DNA from: Legionella birminghamensis
Lineage (GTDB): Bacteria > Pseudomonadota > Gammaproteobacteria > Legionellales > Legionellaceae
DNA length: 64,000 bases
Direction: 5' to 3'
NCBI RefSeq assembly: GCF_900452515.1
Contig: NZ_UGNW01000001.1
Coordinates: 3,369,501 to 3,433,500 of the forward strand
The translations under genes and the position numbers were made by a program. Shown in pieces: positions 8,850 to 17,757 of the stretch. How positions within the stretch are numbered: the first letter of the stretch is position 1; the number at the start of each line of letters is the position of its first letter. The notes below the pieces were generated by a model that was not told where the DNA came from, ran no database searches, and worked only from the letters and a program-made list of their open reading frames with translations.

Positions 8850-10046
8850 ATGCATACCCTGCAAACAACCTGGCAGAAACTGTCAGCTTATAATCTTGCC
8901 CCTCTTTGCCTGATTGTTTTATTTTTTGTCGAACCTTTAAGCTCTACCGCAAAGAGCATATTTCTGGGACTGTCGGTACTCGCTATTATTTTCACTCCCC
9001 ATTACCGGGAAAACCTCTCTGCAGTATTTCGCAAGCCATGGAGTTTGCTGGCCACCGCCTTGTTTTTTCTCGCTTTGCTGGCAAGCTTCTGGAGTCCGGC
9101 CAGTATGGGAGAGAAATGGCTGGTTATTGAGAAATACAGCAAATTTGTATACCTGCCCTTGCTAACACTAGGGTTTACCGAAGCTGATACACGCAGAAAG
9201 GCAATACACGCGTTTCTGGCCGGTATGCTCCTAACCGGCATACTCTCCATTCTGCAATCGAAAAATATCATTCCCGGGGGCCAGGTGAATGCTGATGCCG
9301 TTTTTCGAAATCATATTATGACCGGCATCATGATGTCTTTTGCTGCTTATTTATCGGCTTTTTACTTTTTCCAAAGCAAAACAGCGAGCCGCTATGCGTA
9401 TGCATTAATTTATTTGCTGTGCAGCTATCAGGTTCTTTTTATCAGCACCGGACGCACTGGCTATGTAATTTATCTCTTATTAATGGTTACCTTGTCTTGT
9501 CAGCTTTTCAGCAGGAAACAGGCCCTCATAGCAATTGCCCTGATTCTGGCATGCTTTGCAGTCTGTTATAAATTAAGCCCGGCTATGAATTTTGGCATTC
9601 ATCAGGTGAAAGCGGAGCTTGATTATTATCATGCCTATAAGGACACCTCTGTGGGTTATCGTTTGCAGTTCCATAATTTTGCCAAACAACTATTCAAACA
9701 ACACCCCTTATTCGGCAACGGAACTGCAGGGTTTACTTATTCCTTTAAACTGCATAAACCTGTACCTTCCTGGGATCGACGGCTTCTGGAACCGCATAGC
9801 CAGTATTGGCTGATTGCGGTGGAATTCGGGGTGGCTGGTATTCTTTTATTTGGCGCCTTTTACTTAAGCTTGATTAGTGTAGCCAATCGATTGAAAGAAT
9901 ACCGTTTCACAGCATTAGCTTTGCTGTTGGTTTTTGCAGTGGGGAATATTTCTGATTCCTTGTTATTTTACTCAGGCTCGGGTTATTTCTTTATTGCCTT
10001 CATGGCATTGTGCCTTGGTGAGTCCATGGAGAATCGGCGGGGGTAG
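8850..10046 (+). CDS. O-antigen ligase / Wzy-type polymerase family membrane protein
   Basis: A 398-residue, multi-spanning inner-membrane protein with the Wzy_C/O-antigen ligase pattern: many hydrophobic segments, the conserved STGRTGYVIYLLL stretch near residue 200, and one large periplasmic loop (about 240-320) with charged and aromatic residues. Such proteins join O-antigen to lipid A core (WaaL) or polymerise surface polysaccharide; which of the two cannot be told from sequence. No other LPS gene is adjacent, a common situation for orphan ligases. Its stop codon lies 8 bp before repeat copy C. Confidence 0.82.
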   Translation: MHTLQTTWQKLSAYNLAPLCLIVLFFVEPLSSTAKSIFLGLSVLAIIFTPHYRENLSAVFRKPWSLLATALFFLALLASFWSPASMGEKWLVIEKYSKFVYLPLLTLGFTEADTRRKAIHAFLAGMLLTGILSILQSKNIIPGGQVNADAVFRNHIMTGIMMSFAAYLSAFYFFQSKTASRYAYALIYLLCSYQVLFISTGRTGYVIYLLLMVTLSCQLFSRKQALIAIALILACFAVCYKLSPAMNFGIHQVKAELDYYHAYKDTSVGYRLQFHNFAKQLFKQHPLFGNGTAGFTYSFKLHKPVPSWDRRLLEPHSQYWLIAVEFGVAGILLFGAFYLSLISVANRLKEYRFTALALLLVFAVGNISDSLLFYSGSGYFFIAFMALCLGESMENRRG

Positions 10047-10054
10047 CTCCATAT

Positions 10055-10222
10055 CGAATCCCCGCGGCAGCGACCGCGGGGCCCATGCCTGTTGGAGTAG
10101 CATGGTTCTCAGACAAGTTTCAATGTTGCCAAAAAATAGGATTTAACAGATAGTCATAAACTAGTGTTCTTAGCATTAAGTTGGCTTCGCGTGGGCCCCG
10201 CGGTCGAAGCCGCGGGGATTCG
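10055..10222. repeat. MITE-like palindromic repeat, copy C
   Basis: A 168-bp copy highly similar to copy A in ends and interior (GTTTCAATGTTGC, AAAAAATAGG, TTAACA in common). Its right end is the first unit of a tandem array (see 10209-10297). Confidence 0.85.
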
Positions 10223-10297
10223 GTTTCGCCTACGCCCCAGGGATTCGGTTTCGCCTACGCCGCGGGGATTCGGTTTCGCCTACGCCTCAGGGATTCG
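10209..10297. repeat. 25-bp tandem repeat grown from the MITE end
   Basis: Three full units and a partial one of GCCGCGGGGATTCGG plus TTTCGCCTAC follow one another (10209-10233, 10234-10258, 10259-10283, partial from 10284). Units 2 and 4 share a variant start (GCCCCAG / GCCTCAG), so a two-unit block may itself have duplicated. The last unit runs into the 3' end of the minus-strand gene and supplies its stop codon and last codons. Confidence 0.85.
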
Positions 10298-12494
10298 ATG
10301 GGTCTGCACCGTGGGAATGCGATTCATCCGACTCCTGGGCTTCCGTAGCCTCCAGAATAGCCTTCTTTTCATTAAATAGCATATCTCGTGTGGTTTTCGA
10401 GAAATCCACCGCTGCTTGCTGCGTTTTACTAAAGAAAAGTCCACGCCCGCTCACACCTCCGCCAACAGCGCCTGCACTACCGAAGAGAAAGGCTGCAACG
10501 CCCATGGCTATAACTGTTCCGAAACCAGCGCCTTTAACTGCACCGATGACACTGCCTGCACCGGCTCCGACAACAGCTCCACCCGCATGGCCGAGAATAG
10601 AACCAACGGTCACCCCTACTATAAGCCCAACAGCAGCGCCAATAATCGCTCCTAATAAACTGCCCGCAAAAATGCTGGCTGCTATCGCAAACTGTTGCAT
10701 GGCACTGGGCTTTATTGCTTCTTCCTCAAAGGTTTTTACTGCGTCCATGAAAGAATCAATTGCTGCCAGCCTTTCTTCAGCAGGCAATTTGGGATCAACG
10801 ACTTTCTGATAATGTTCACTGAATGCCTGCATCAACTCCCTGCTTTCGACAAGGATTTCGCCAATTCTTTTGGTTTCGCTCTCTAAATTACCCTTAAAAT
10901 AAGCATTGCATAAACGGCTGTGCAATACTGATTTAAATCGGTTGAGACTCGCACCCACAGGCAGTAAAGGATTTTCACCCTGTGAATTTTTTAGATCGTG
11001 ATAGGACTGCGAAATATTAGGCAGTAGCAACGCATCTATTTCTTTCAAGGTATTGAACAATTCATTGTTCTCTGCACGAAGCTGCTGATAGAACTTCTGT
11101 AAGTATTGCTGCTTGGGTGTCGGGCTGCTGATATCTGCATGCAGATTATTGAGTAGGTTATTCTGCTCAGAACGCGGTAAGCGGCAGAAATGATTCAGGA
11201 ACAGCGTTTTTGCATGCTGTTGCTTGGAAAGCATATTATTGGTAATAAATTCTTTCAGCGATGCGCCCAATGCATTAAGATTGTTTTTGGCATCATGCGG
11301 GATGGGTGCGCCAACCCGCTTGGCAAATCGAATTAAAACCTCCGGTTTGTTTCTGTAAGTCTCTATTGCTGTGTCTATTTCCTCTTCTATTTTAGCAGCT
11401 AATTTATCCTGGCTAATCATTGAAAATCGCGCTAAAACATGAAAAAACTCGTTCCCTTCCATTAAGGCCGCTGGTAATTTTTTATGATAAGCCGGAGGGC
11501 CGCTCGAAGAAGGTCTATAACGAATTAAATCCAATAACTTGTTTACATGGATTTTTCCATCCAGATGGCGGTTAAAGAGGCGGAAATCACCTAAAGAACC
11601 GCCAAAATCAATATGTGCAGCCCGTGTATTATTCCTGGCTGGGATAATATACGATTTGCCTTCAACTTCTACACAATACTCAATGACATTATCGGAAATA
11701 ATTTCATAATCACTCATGCCTGAAACCGATTTTAACAAATTAGTTTCAGTATCATATTCATGCACTTTTTGTTTATAATAAATCTTTGAACCAATTTCCA
11801 TTCGTTCAAAGGGCTGCCCGTTATGAGGCTCCTCTGTCCAAAGCACAAATCCCTGATAGCTGCCATTACTGATAAGGGGGAGATAATTTTTTGGCCCGGA
11901 GCGCTTTATTGGAACTGCACCAATGTTTTCATAATGCAAGTCAGGATCATCGGGAATTGCCCTTAAGGCCAGACCTACCGTCAGATCCTGATATCGGCCT
12001 GTGCGGATCATCACATCAATGGCAGGATCATGCTGTAAATAGGAAGGGCGATGCTGAGGTAAGACCTTCCAGTTAGGTACCGTGTCTTTTAAAGGCTCTT
12101 CGGTGGGCAGATGGTAAGCCAAATGAGCGTCTACAAATAAATCTCGGTATCCATCAAACACTTCTGAGGCAATATATACGCCGTCACTCGCAGTAGGAAC
12201 ATAACTTACATTAGCAATAACATCAGGATTTTCGCCAGTTTCACTGGCAATGAAGCGCATTAACTGACTGGAGAATACTTCGCAGATATTTTTATCTTCC
12301 TGCGGGTCTTTTTTTAAATAGGCCAGTACCGGTTCTTGATTATCTGCAAAATTAACCTGGTATAAACCGCCATGCAATCCCGCATCATTTGCACCGCCCG
12401 TTTTTCCTCTTAAAAAACGCCAGTTCTGCAACCGATATGCAGCGCTCGACTTTTCTTTATCATATCCATCAAAAGCGGTCAGTTTGGAGGGCAT
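10287..12494 (-). CDS. Putative Dot/Icm effector with PI3/4-kinase-like catalytic motifs
   Basis: This 735-residue protein has a kinase-like N-terminal half. A lysine pair at 61-62 sits in a strand (VLAYLKK), a possible helix-C Glu is at 72, a catalytic-loop match D185-L-H187-Y-E-N190 reads DxHxxN as in phosphoinositide kinases, and HIDFGG at 294-299 matches their HIDFG metal-binding motif. A helical middle (about 330-600) follows. A Gly/Ala-rich zipper membrane segment at about 610-695 and an acidic tail (EATEAQESDESHSHG) come last. There is no signal peptide. Membrane targeting plus a PI-kinase-like fold suggests an effector that modifies host lipids or proteins; export and activity are inferred. 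The stop codon and final residues come from a tandem repeat. Confidence 0.75.
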   Translation of the reverse strand: MPSKLTAFDGYDKEKSSAAYRLQNWRFLRGKTGGANDAGLHGGLYQVNFADNQEPVLAYLKKDPQEDKNICEVFSSQLMRFIASETGENPDVIANVSYVPTASDGVYIASEVFDGYRDLFVDAHLAYHLPTEEPLKDTVPNWKVLPQHRPSYLQHDPAIDVMIRTGRYQDLTVGLALRAIPDDPDLHYENIGAVPIKRSGPKNYLPLISNGSYQGFVLWTEEPHNGQPFERMEIGSKIYYKQKVHEYDTETNLLKSVSGMSDYEIISDNVIEYCVEVEGKSYIIPARNNTRAAHIDFGGSLGDFRLFNRHLDGKIHVNKLLDLIRYRPSSSGPPAYHKKLPAALMEGNEFFHVLARFSMISQDKLAAKIEEEIDTAIETYRNKPEVLIRFAKRVGAPIPHDAKNNLNALGASLKEFITNNMLSKQQHAKTLFLNHFCRLPRSEQNNLLNNLHADISSPTPKQQYLQKFYQQLRAENNELFNTLKEIDALLLPNISQSYHDLKNSQGENPLLPVGASLNRFKSVLHSRLCNAYFKGNLESETKRIGEILVESRELMQAFSEHYQKVVDPKLPAEERLAAIDSFMDAVKTFEEEAIKPSAMQQFAIAASIFAGSLLGAIIGAAVGLIVGVTVGSILGHAGGAVVGAGAGSVIGAVKGAGFGTVIAMGVAAFLFGSAGAVGGGVSGRGLFFSKTQQAAVDFSKTTRDMLFNEKKAILEATEAQESDESHSHGADPSNP

Positions 12495-12590
12495 AATCAG
12501 TGCATCACAATTGAATATTACACTAATTATAGAAACACTAGCTTAAGAAATTATTAGCAATATCCGCTTTTGTAATAAAAACGAAATATT

Positions 12591-13358
12591 TTAGAAAATA
12601 TAGCTCTGACCTCTTGCGACGAAGCCAAGAAACCCATCTGCCTGGGCATCCGGCAATTTGCAGGGGTTATAGTGATATAACCACATTTTCTTTTTCAATT
12701 CAGCAGGAATAGTAACCAATTCTTTATAGTGTGCATGTACACCACTCGGGAATGTCTGCGTTTCACAATCATGGAAAATTAGGTCGGCCTCTTTGTAAAA
12801 ATGCATCATTTGATCAGGTACATACTGAGTATCGGCGGTAAAGAAAATTTTTGTGGAATTATATTCAAACATTAAACCAAAACAAGGCATTAATGAATAA
12901 TCATTAAATACGTGAATCATTTGCACTAACTTGAAAGTAATTCCCTCCCATTCAAAGGTGCCGTATTTATTAATGGAATGTACATTAAAATAGGTCTGCA
13001 AACTGGCTCTTTGATGAGGCAAGGTACTTAAACCTCCCGCCAGGGATTTTGACCATAAATCACCAATAATCGCCTCTGAAGCAAACAGCCTTGGTTTTCC
13101 CTTATAGCGATCATCAAAAAAAGTACTTAATGCAAACCACTCCAGTCCTCCGATGTGATCACTATGCAAATGACTGATGTAGACGCTTCGAATGTCATGG
13201 TAGTCAATTTTTAAATCATATAAGGCAAAACGAACGTCGGAACCCGCATCGATTAAAAGACTTTCCCCATTCAACTGCAGTAATACATTGGACTGGAAAT
13301 TATTATGTCCCACCGTAAATGCAGAGCCTGTTCCTAGAAAAGTCATTTTAAGTGACAT
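12591..13358 (-). CDS. Metallo-beta-lactamase-fold hydrolase, RNase Z-like
   Basis: A 255-residue protein with the MBL metal motif HLHSDH (His63, His65, Asp67, His68) after the start MTFLGTGSAFT, and further metal ligands in FFTADTQYV and the FHDCET segment. The fold and length resemble RNase Z/ElaC-type and phosphodiesterase-like MBL proteins. Family members cut phosphodiesters, including cyclic nucleotides (class II cAMP phosphodiesterases) and tRNA 3' trailers. It is the last gene of a string that also encodes a nucleotide cyclase and a cNMP-binding protein, so cyclic-nucleotide turnover is a reasonable but unproven role. Confidence 0.82.
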   Translation of the reverse strand: MSLKMTFLGTGSAFTVGHNNFQSNVLLQLNGESLLIDAGSDVRFALYDLKIDYHDIRSVYISHLHSDHIGGLEWFALSTFFDDRYKGKPRLFASEAIIGDLWSKSLAGGLSTLPHQRASLQTYFNVHSINKYGTFEWEGITFKLVQMIHVFNDYSLMPCFGLMFEYNSTKIFFTADTQYVPDQMMHFYKEADLIFHDCETQTFPSGVHAHYKELVTIPAELKKKMWLYHYNPCKLPDAQADGFLGFVARGQSYIF

Positions 13359-13386
13359 ATTTGCTTACCTTATGGATCTAACTACA

Positions 13387-14433
13387 TTACTGGGTCGAAG
13401 GAAAATCTGCTCCATTTGCAGCCAGGGTATTAGCCGGCTGCCCCTTCGTACTCCATTGATACACTTCATAATCATCTACCGTTTTGCCGTTACTTACAAA
13501 ACCGCTGGTATCCTCTGACGGTTTTATGGAGGTCTTTGATATGGCAATGGTACCCGGCTCCGCATGTTTTTGCATATGCCCCGCTATATCGATAACCTGA
13601 TCAGTAATTTCTTCCAAAGGTAAACGTTCGTCATAATAAATTACACCTGCATGAATACCGCAGCGAATGGCGAAATCCCTTGAAATCTGCTTGATCTTTT
13701 TATTAAAGTCCTCTAACTGAATTATAGAAGCCTGCGCGGCATTCACGGCATTATCTACGGTATTAAAACAAGCCATTACCCCGTCAGGTGTCCAGGCTGC
13801 CTTTACGCAGCCATTTTCATCCAGATTTTTCTGAACCATTCTTTTAAATCTTAGAAAATCCAGTTGGATAAGGGAGCGATCTTCCTTTGTTTTCATGCCG
13901 GTTGAGTCAACCACATCAATGGACAAAAAAGCAAAGTATCTTGACATCGCCTCCAGCTTCTTTTTAAGAATCATAAACTCCTGATACAGCTTTTTTGAAA
14001 CCCTTTTGTTCTTAGTCGTATTAATCTGCTCGAGTTTTTCTTCCAATGCAAGATATAAGCTGTTATTTCGTGCAATTTTGTTTTGATTACGCCATGCCAG
14101 CAACTGTTTTTTCTGATTAAGGTAATAGGCATACCTTCTGATACGCTTATGAAGGTATTTAACATTCGATGACAAAATCAAAAAAACGATAATTTTAATC
14201 AAGCCGGTCAAATCATGTTCTTTGTTAGGAGGAACTATTGACATAATCACTGCGTCGATTGGTTTTGAAACAGGCTGCTCAATTTTTTCAAGTGCAGAAA
14301 TGTATTGGTTATTCCCCCACTCCGGCTTCCATTGCTTCAAATAGGGAATCAGGAATAATAATATTGCAGCAAATAATGCAATGCGTACTAAAAGTAAAAG
14401 CAGAGATACTGTTCTTAATAAGAAAACAATCAT
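13387..14433 (-). CDS. Membrane-bound class III adenylate/guanylate cyclase
   Basis: A 348-residue protein with two N-terminal membrane segments (about 2-31 and 77-90), a charged coiled linker (95-165) and a C-terminal class III cyclase homology domain. The first metal Asp is in FLSIDVVDSTG (Asp173) and the second in TPDG (Asp217), at normal spacing. The later part has a conserved RCGIHAG motif and the IDIAGHMQKHAEPG segment. It should make cAMP or cGMP at the inner face of the membrane. It lies 26 bp after the amidotransferase gene and 28 bp before the MBL gene, in the same operon as a double cNMP-binding protein. Confidence 0.88.
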   Translation of the reverse strand: MIVFLLRTVSLLLLLVRIALFAAILLFLIPYLKQWKPEWGNNQYISALEKIEQPVSKPIDAVIMSIVPPNKEHDLTGLIKIIVFLILSSNVKYLHKRIRRYAYYLNQKKQLLAWRNQNKIARNNSLYLALEEKLEQINTTKNKRVSKKLYQEFMILKKKLEAMSRYFAFLSIDVVDSTGMKTKEDRSLIQLDFLRFKRMVQKNLDENGCVKAAWTPDGVMACFNTVDNAVNAAQASIIQLEDFNKKIKQISRDFAIRCGIHAGVIYYDERLPLEEITDQVIDIAGHMQKHAEPGTIAISKTSIKPSEDTSGFVSNGKTVDDYEVYQWSTKGQPANTLAANGADFPSTQ

Positions 14434-14459
14434 TCTGTTCCCCTTAAAATCACTCCAAT

Positions 14460-15377
14460 TTAAACAATTAAATCATGCGTTCTGAAAATCACTTCTCCCT
14501 CTTCAATCCATGCTTTGGTAATGGAATATTCCGGCAGCTCAATCCAGGTTGTCCTGTCATTGGTTAATGGCTCCGAGGCAAACAAAATATTGTTTCGTCT
14601 ATCGAAACCATGCATTTTATATACGCCGTCATAAACCCCATATTGCTCACCGAAAGTAACCCAGAGACTATGATACTCCAGGAAGGCTTTCTGCACCTTG
14701 CTGGTATTACGGCCAAAATCGTACACAAAGCGCGTAACAATAAGGTATTTGCCATTCGTAACAAAAAGATTGACCGGTGAAGCCAATTCAATACCGCAGT
14801 GCTGACGCACTTCACGGATAATTCTCAAGGTCTCAATTAATGCATCCCAGGCTTCATCAAGCGGAATGTCACGGGTGTAATCCTGCAGCTGCGACAGGTA
14901 TAAAGCATACATCCACTCGCTATCGGTTGTTCCCCTAATTTGCGAAAAAATCTCTGGTTTGATGCGGTTCGCCAGCGGTTGCTGCATTAATGATAAATGC
15001 TCAAGTGTGCCATTATGGGCAAATGCAAGCTGAGTATTTTCCAGCTTGAAAGGATGTACATTTTGTTCGGAGACGGTTTCGCTAGTGCTATATCCCACCC
15101 CCCTTACATGCCCAAGAAAGCAACTTGCCGATATTTTTTTTGATAAGCGGTGCAGGTTTTTATCAAAGAAAGGGAGTTGAGTGGTTTTATAATAGAAAGG
15201 CTCGTCTGGACTATAGGAGCTTTGAGACCAGGCGCAAAAGCCAAGGCCAGCCAGATTCTGGATATGGTGCATCAGCTGGGGAGCATAGCTTTGATGGGCG
15301 AGAGAGTTGTCTGGACCATAAAGCAAATCATAAATGGGGGTTTCCTGCTGTCCCAGATATATCAGTACCCTGCACAT
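14460..15377 (-). CDS. Class II glutamine amidotransferase, YafJ-like
   Basis: An N-terminal-nucleophile amidotransferase of about 305 residues. The start is placed at the ATG at 15377 so that Cys2 becomes the N-terminal nucleophile (MCRVLIYLG). A GTG at 15389 is also open but would bury the Cys, and the GAGGA site fits the ATG. GATase_6/YafJ-type motifs include AFAHNGTLEHL and the G-T-TDSEW stretch. Proteins of this class release ammonia from glutamine for a partner; the partner is unknown. It starts 8 bp after the stop of the cNMP-binding gene and is clearly co-transcribed. Confidence 0.85.
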   Translation of the reverse strand: MCRVLIYLGQQETPIYDLLYGPDNSLAHQSYAPQLMHHIQNLAGLGFCAWSQSSYSPDEPFYYKTTQLPFFDKNLHRLSKKISASCFLGHVRGVGYSTSETVSEQNVHPFKLENTQLAFAHNGTLEHLSLMQQPLANRIKPEIFSQIRGTTDSEWMYALYLSQLQDYTRDIPLDEAWDALIETLRIIREVRQHCGIELASPVNLFVTNGKYLIVTRFVYDFGRNTSKVQKAFLEYHSLWVTFGEQYGVYDGVYKMHGFDRRNNILFASEPLTNDRTTWIELPEYSITKAWIEEGEVIFRTHDLIV

Positions 15378-15385
15378 ATATTTCC

Positions 15386-16393
15386 TCACTTTAACAAATC
15401 GTGGTATTCGCTATCAATTCGAATAAATTGACGGTTTACTATATAAACCGAACGGGCAATGCCACGATGAATATACTGACTAATTAAATAGAAAAGTTCC
15501 GGCCGCGCTTGCTGTAATTGGAAATACGCCTCATCGTCCAACTCCAGGACGATACTTTTTTCACAAGTCACATAATTAGCATGTTTTCTGAATTCAGCCA
15601 GAAAAAAATTCTCCATAAATAGTTCACCCACTCCAAATACTGCAATTGCTTTTTGCAATTTGCCGTTTTCTTTAAAGAAAAGCATTACCGCGCCAGAGTA
15701 AATTAAGGCAAGGCGGCGATTATCAGAGTTATCGGTTACAAAACGATAACCTCGATCATAGCAACAGATGGACATGCGTTTAAGCAAATACATCAGTTGC
15801 TCTCTGTCCATTTCGCGAAAAAAACTTAAACGCGCCAAATGCTCCAGATCCAAACCTTCTATGCTTAATGTTTCCCCTCTGGCTTGGGGATTTGGCAAAT
15901 GACGTGCATGGGCACTCACCCAGTATTCTTCTGGCAATTGCCGGAATAATTGGGTCATGTGATTAAAATTGGCAACAATTTTTTCTGCTGTCTGAGCAGC
16001 GATTGCCTTTTCTATCTTATAAGCGATTTGCGGCGCAGCGACCCGCAGCATCAGCAAAACATCCTGCGTCAGCACAAAGCAAAAAGTATCGACTTCGGCA
16101 ATGATATTTGCTGTAAAAGGGGCATGCGCCAGAAAAGCGACTTCCCCAAAAAACTGCCCCGGTTGCAAAGTAGTCGCTTCCTTGGTGTAATCGCCAGGCA
16201 AGGCAATCCATACAGAGACCAAACCATCTCTGATTAAATATAAATCACCGCCTATCCTCCCCTGACGAAGAATCGTTTTCCCCTGGGGAAATAATTGCTC
16301 CTTAATGTAGTCAGAAAGGAATAACAGCTCATCCTGGGTAAGCTGTTCAAAGAAAACCATTCTGGATAATGCCTCAAATTTATTCTTGTCCAT
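15386..16393 (-). CDS. Double cyclic-nucleotide-binding-domain protein
   Basis: About 335 residues containing two Crp-type cNMP-binding beta-barrels. The first (about 10-125) has the phosphate-binding cassette PGQFFGEVAFL with the Ala/Thr-rich continuation HAPFTAN. The second (about 195-315) has a weaker cassette (FGVGELFMENFFLAEFRKHAN) that lacks the usual Arg-Ser/Thr pair and may not bind nucleotide. No helix-turn-helix is seen, so it is a sensor or scaffold and not a transcription factor. The start is taken at the ATG at 16393; a TTG at 16456 would add 21 untypical residues. It heads the minus-strand signalling operon. Confidence 0.85.
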   Translation of the reverse strand: MDKNKFEALSRMVFFEQLTQDELLFLSDYIKEQLFPQGKTILRQGRIGGDLYLIRDGLVSVWIALPGDYTKEATTLQPGQFFGEVAFLAHAPFTANIIAEVDTFCFVLTQDVLLMLRVAAPQIAYKIEKAIAAQTAEKIVANFNHMTQLFRQLPEEYWVSAHARHLPNPQARGETLSIEGLDLEHLARLSFFREMDREQLMYLLKRMSICCYDRGYRFVTDNSDNRRLALIYSGAVMLFFKENGKLQKAIAVFGVGELFMENFFLAEFRKHANYVTCEKSIVLELDDEAYFQLQQARPELFYLISQYIHRGIARSVYIVNRQFIRIDSEYHDLLK

Positions 16394-16531
16394 GATTGCT
16401 GTTAATAGACCCTTAAGTGCAAGTATAGACCAGTGCGGATAACTGTTTAAAATCAATATGGTTTCCGCGTCATTTCCAGCAGAGTACTTGCAGTGTAATA
16501 TGTTGCCAAAAATGATTTAGAGGGGTGTATA

Positions 16532-17755
16532 GTGAAACGATTCCTGGATTCTTACCTGTTTTCTCTGATTCTAATCCTGGCGCTTCTCCTGGGCGGGCTG
16601 TTTGCCTATTTTTTTAAGCAGCAGGTCATTTACCTTAAACCTGCAGGCGACATTTTTCTTAACTTATTATTCACTTCAATCGTTCCCCTGGTTTTCTTTA
16701 GCATTACCTCGGCTATAGCACGCCTGGGCTCACTGGAACGCCTGAAAAAGATAATGTGTAACATGGTAGTGGTATTTTTATGCACCAGTGCTCTGGCTGC
16801 CTTATATGCTTTGATGGTCGTGAAATTATTTCCTCTGGATGCTTTGCCCAATTTAGTGTTAAACACTACGCAACCGTCTGAACCAGTCAATTTAAGCCAG
16901 CAAATTGTCAGTATTTTCACGGTACCTGAATTTTTCCAATTGCTTTCTCATCAGCATTTGCTATCGCTCATCCTTTTCTCTCTGCTAGTCGGCATTGCCG
17001 CGGCGGAGACCAAAGAAAAATCCGGGCATTTTATTTCATTTTTACAGACAGGAGAGACTCTGTTTATGCGGGTCTTTTCGTTGATTATGTATTTTGCCCC
17101 CCTGGGCTTTTTTGCCTATTCTGCTTCCTTAGTCGGCGAGCTCGGGCCACAAATTTTTGAAACTTATTTTCATATTGCGCTTACTTATTACATTGCCGCC
17201 GCGCTTTATTTTTTTGTTTTCTTTAGTCTTTATGCCTATCTTGCAGGGGGGAAGGGCGGATTGACGATTTATTGGCAAAATATCTTTCTGCCGGCAATCA
17301 CCAGCCTGGCCACCTGCAGTAGCGCTGCCAGTATTCCCGCAAATCTGGCGGCAACACGGAAAATGAATGTGCCGCTCGAAATTTCCGAAACGGTCATTCC
17401 CCTGGGCTCGCTTATTCACAAGGACGGTTCAGTTATTGGCGGCATGTTTAAGATTGCATTTCTGTTTAGCCTTTTTCAGCTTGATTTTAATTCGGGCTCA
17501 GCGCTGATCATTGCTTTTAGTGTTTCACTATTGGTGGGGACAGTCATGGGGGCCATTCCCAGCGGCGGAATGCTGGGGGAGCTGCTTATCTTGAATATTT
17601 ATGGTTTCCCACCCTCGGTGTTAATTGCGATTGCAGCCATCAGTATTATCATAGATCCGCCGGCAACACTGCTGAATGTTACCGGAAATAGTGTCAGCAG
17701 CATGCTGGTGGCAAGATTAAGTAATGGGAAGCGATGGCTGTTGACGGGGGAATGA
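16532..17755 (+). CDS. Dicarboxylate/amino acid:cation symporter (DAACS family)
   Basis: A 407-residue polytopic protein of the glutamate/C4-dicarboxylate symporter family. Recognisable points are the Ser/Ala-rich re-entrant loop TCSSAASIPANL, the following VIPLGSLIHKDGS, and the second hairpin with AIPSGG. The final helices contain the substrate-site stretch IIDPPATLLNVTGNS. It should import glutamate, aspartate or a dicarboxylate with sodium or protons. Translation starts at GTG 16532 behind GAGGGG. It converges with rlmB, with only 2 bp between the stop codons. Confidence 0.88.
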   Translation: MKRFLDSYLFSLILILALLLGGLFAYFFKQQVIYLKPAGDIFLNLLFTSIVPLVFFSITSAIARLGSLERLKKIMCNMVVVFLCTSALAALYALMVVKLFPLDALPNLVLNTTQPSEPVNLSQQIVSIFTVPEFFQLLSHQHLLSLILFSLLVGIAAAETKEKSGHFISFLQTGETLFMRVFSLIMYFAPLGFFAYSASLVGELGPQIFETYFHIALTYYIAAALYFFVFFSLYAYLAGGKGGLTIYWQNIFLPAITSLATCSSAASIPANLAATRKMNVPLEISETVIPLGSLIHKDGSVIGGMFKIAFLFSLFQLDFNSGSALIIAFSVSLLVGTVMGAIPSGGMLGELLILNIYGFPPSVLIAIAAISIIIDPPATLLNVTGNSVSSMLVARLSNGKRWLLTGE

Positions 17756-17757
17756 AA

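Noticed and set aside
10209-10297. Possible CRISPR array
   Set aside because: The 25-bp units are contiguous with no spacers and derive from the MITE end; no cas genes are near.
10390-10809. 139-codon Pro/Thr/Ala-rich frame opposite the kinase-like gene
   Set aside because: It is the shadow of the Gly/Ala zipper on the other strand.
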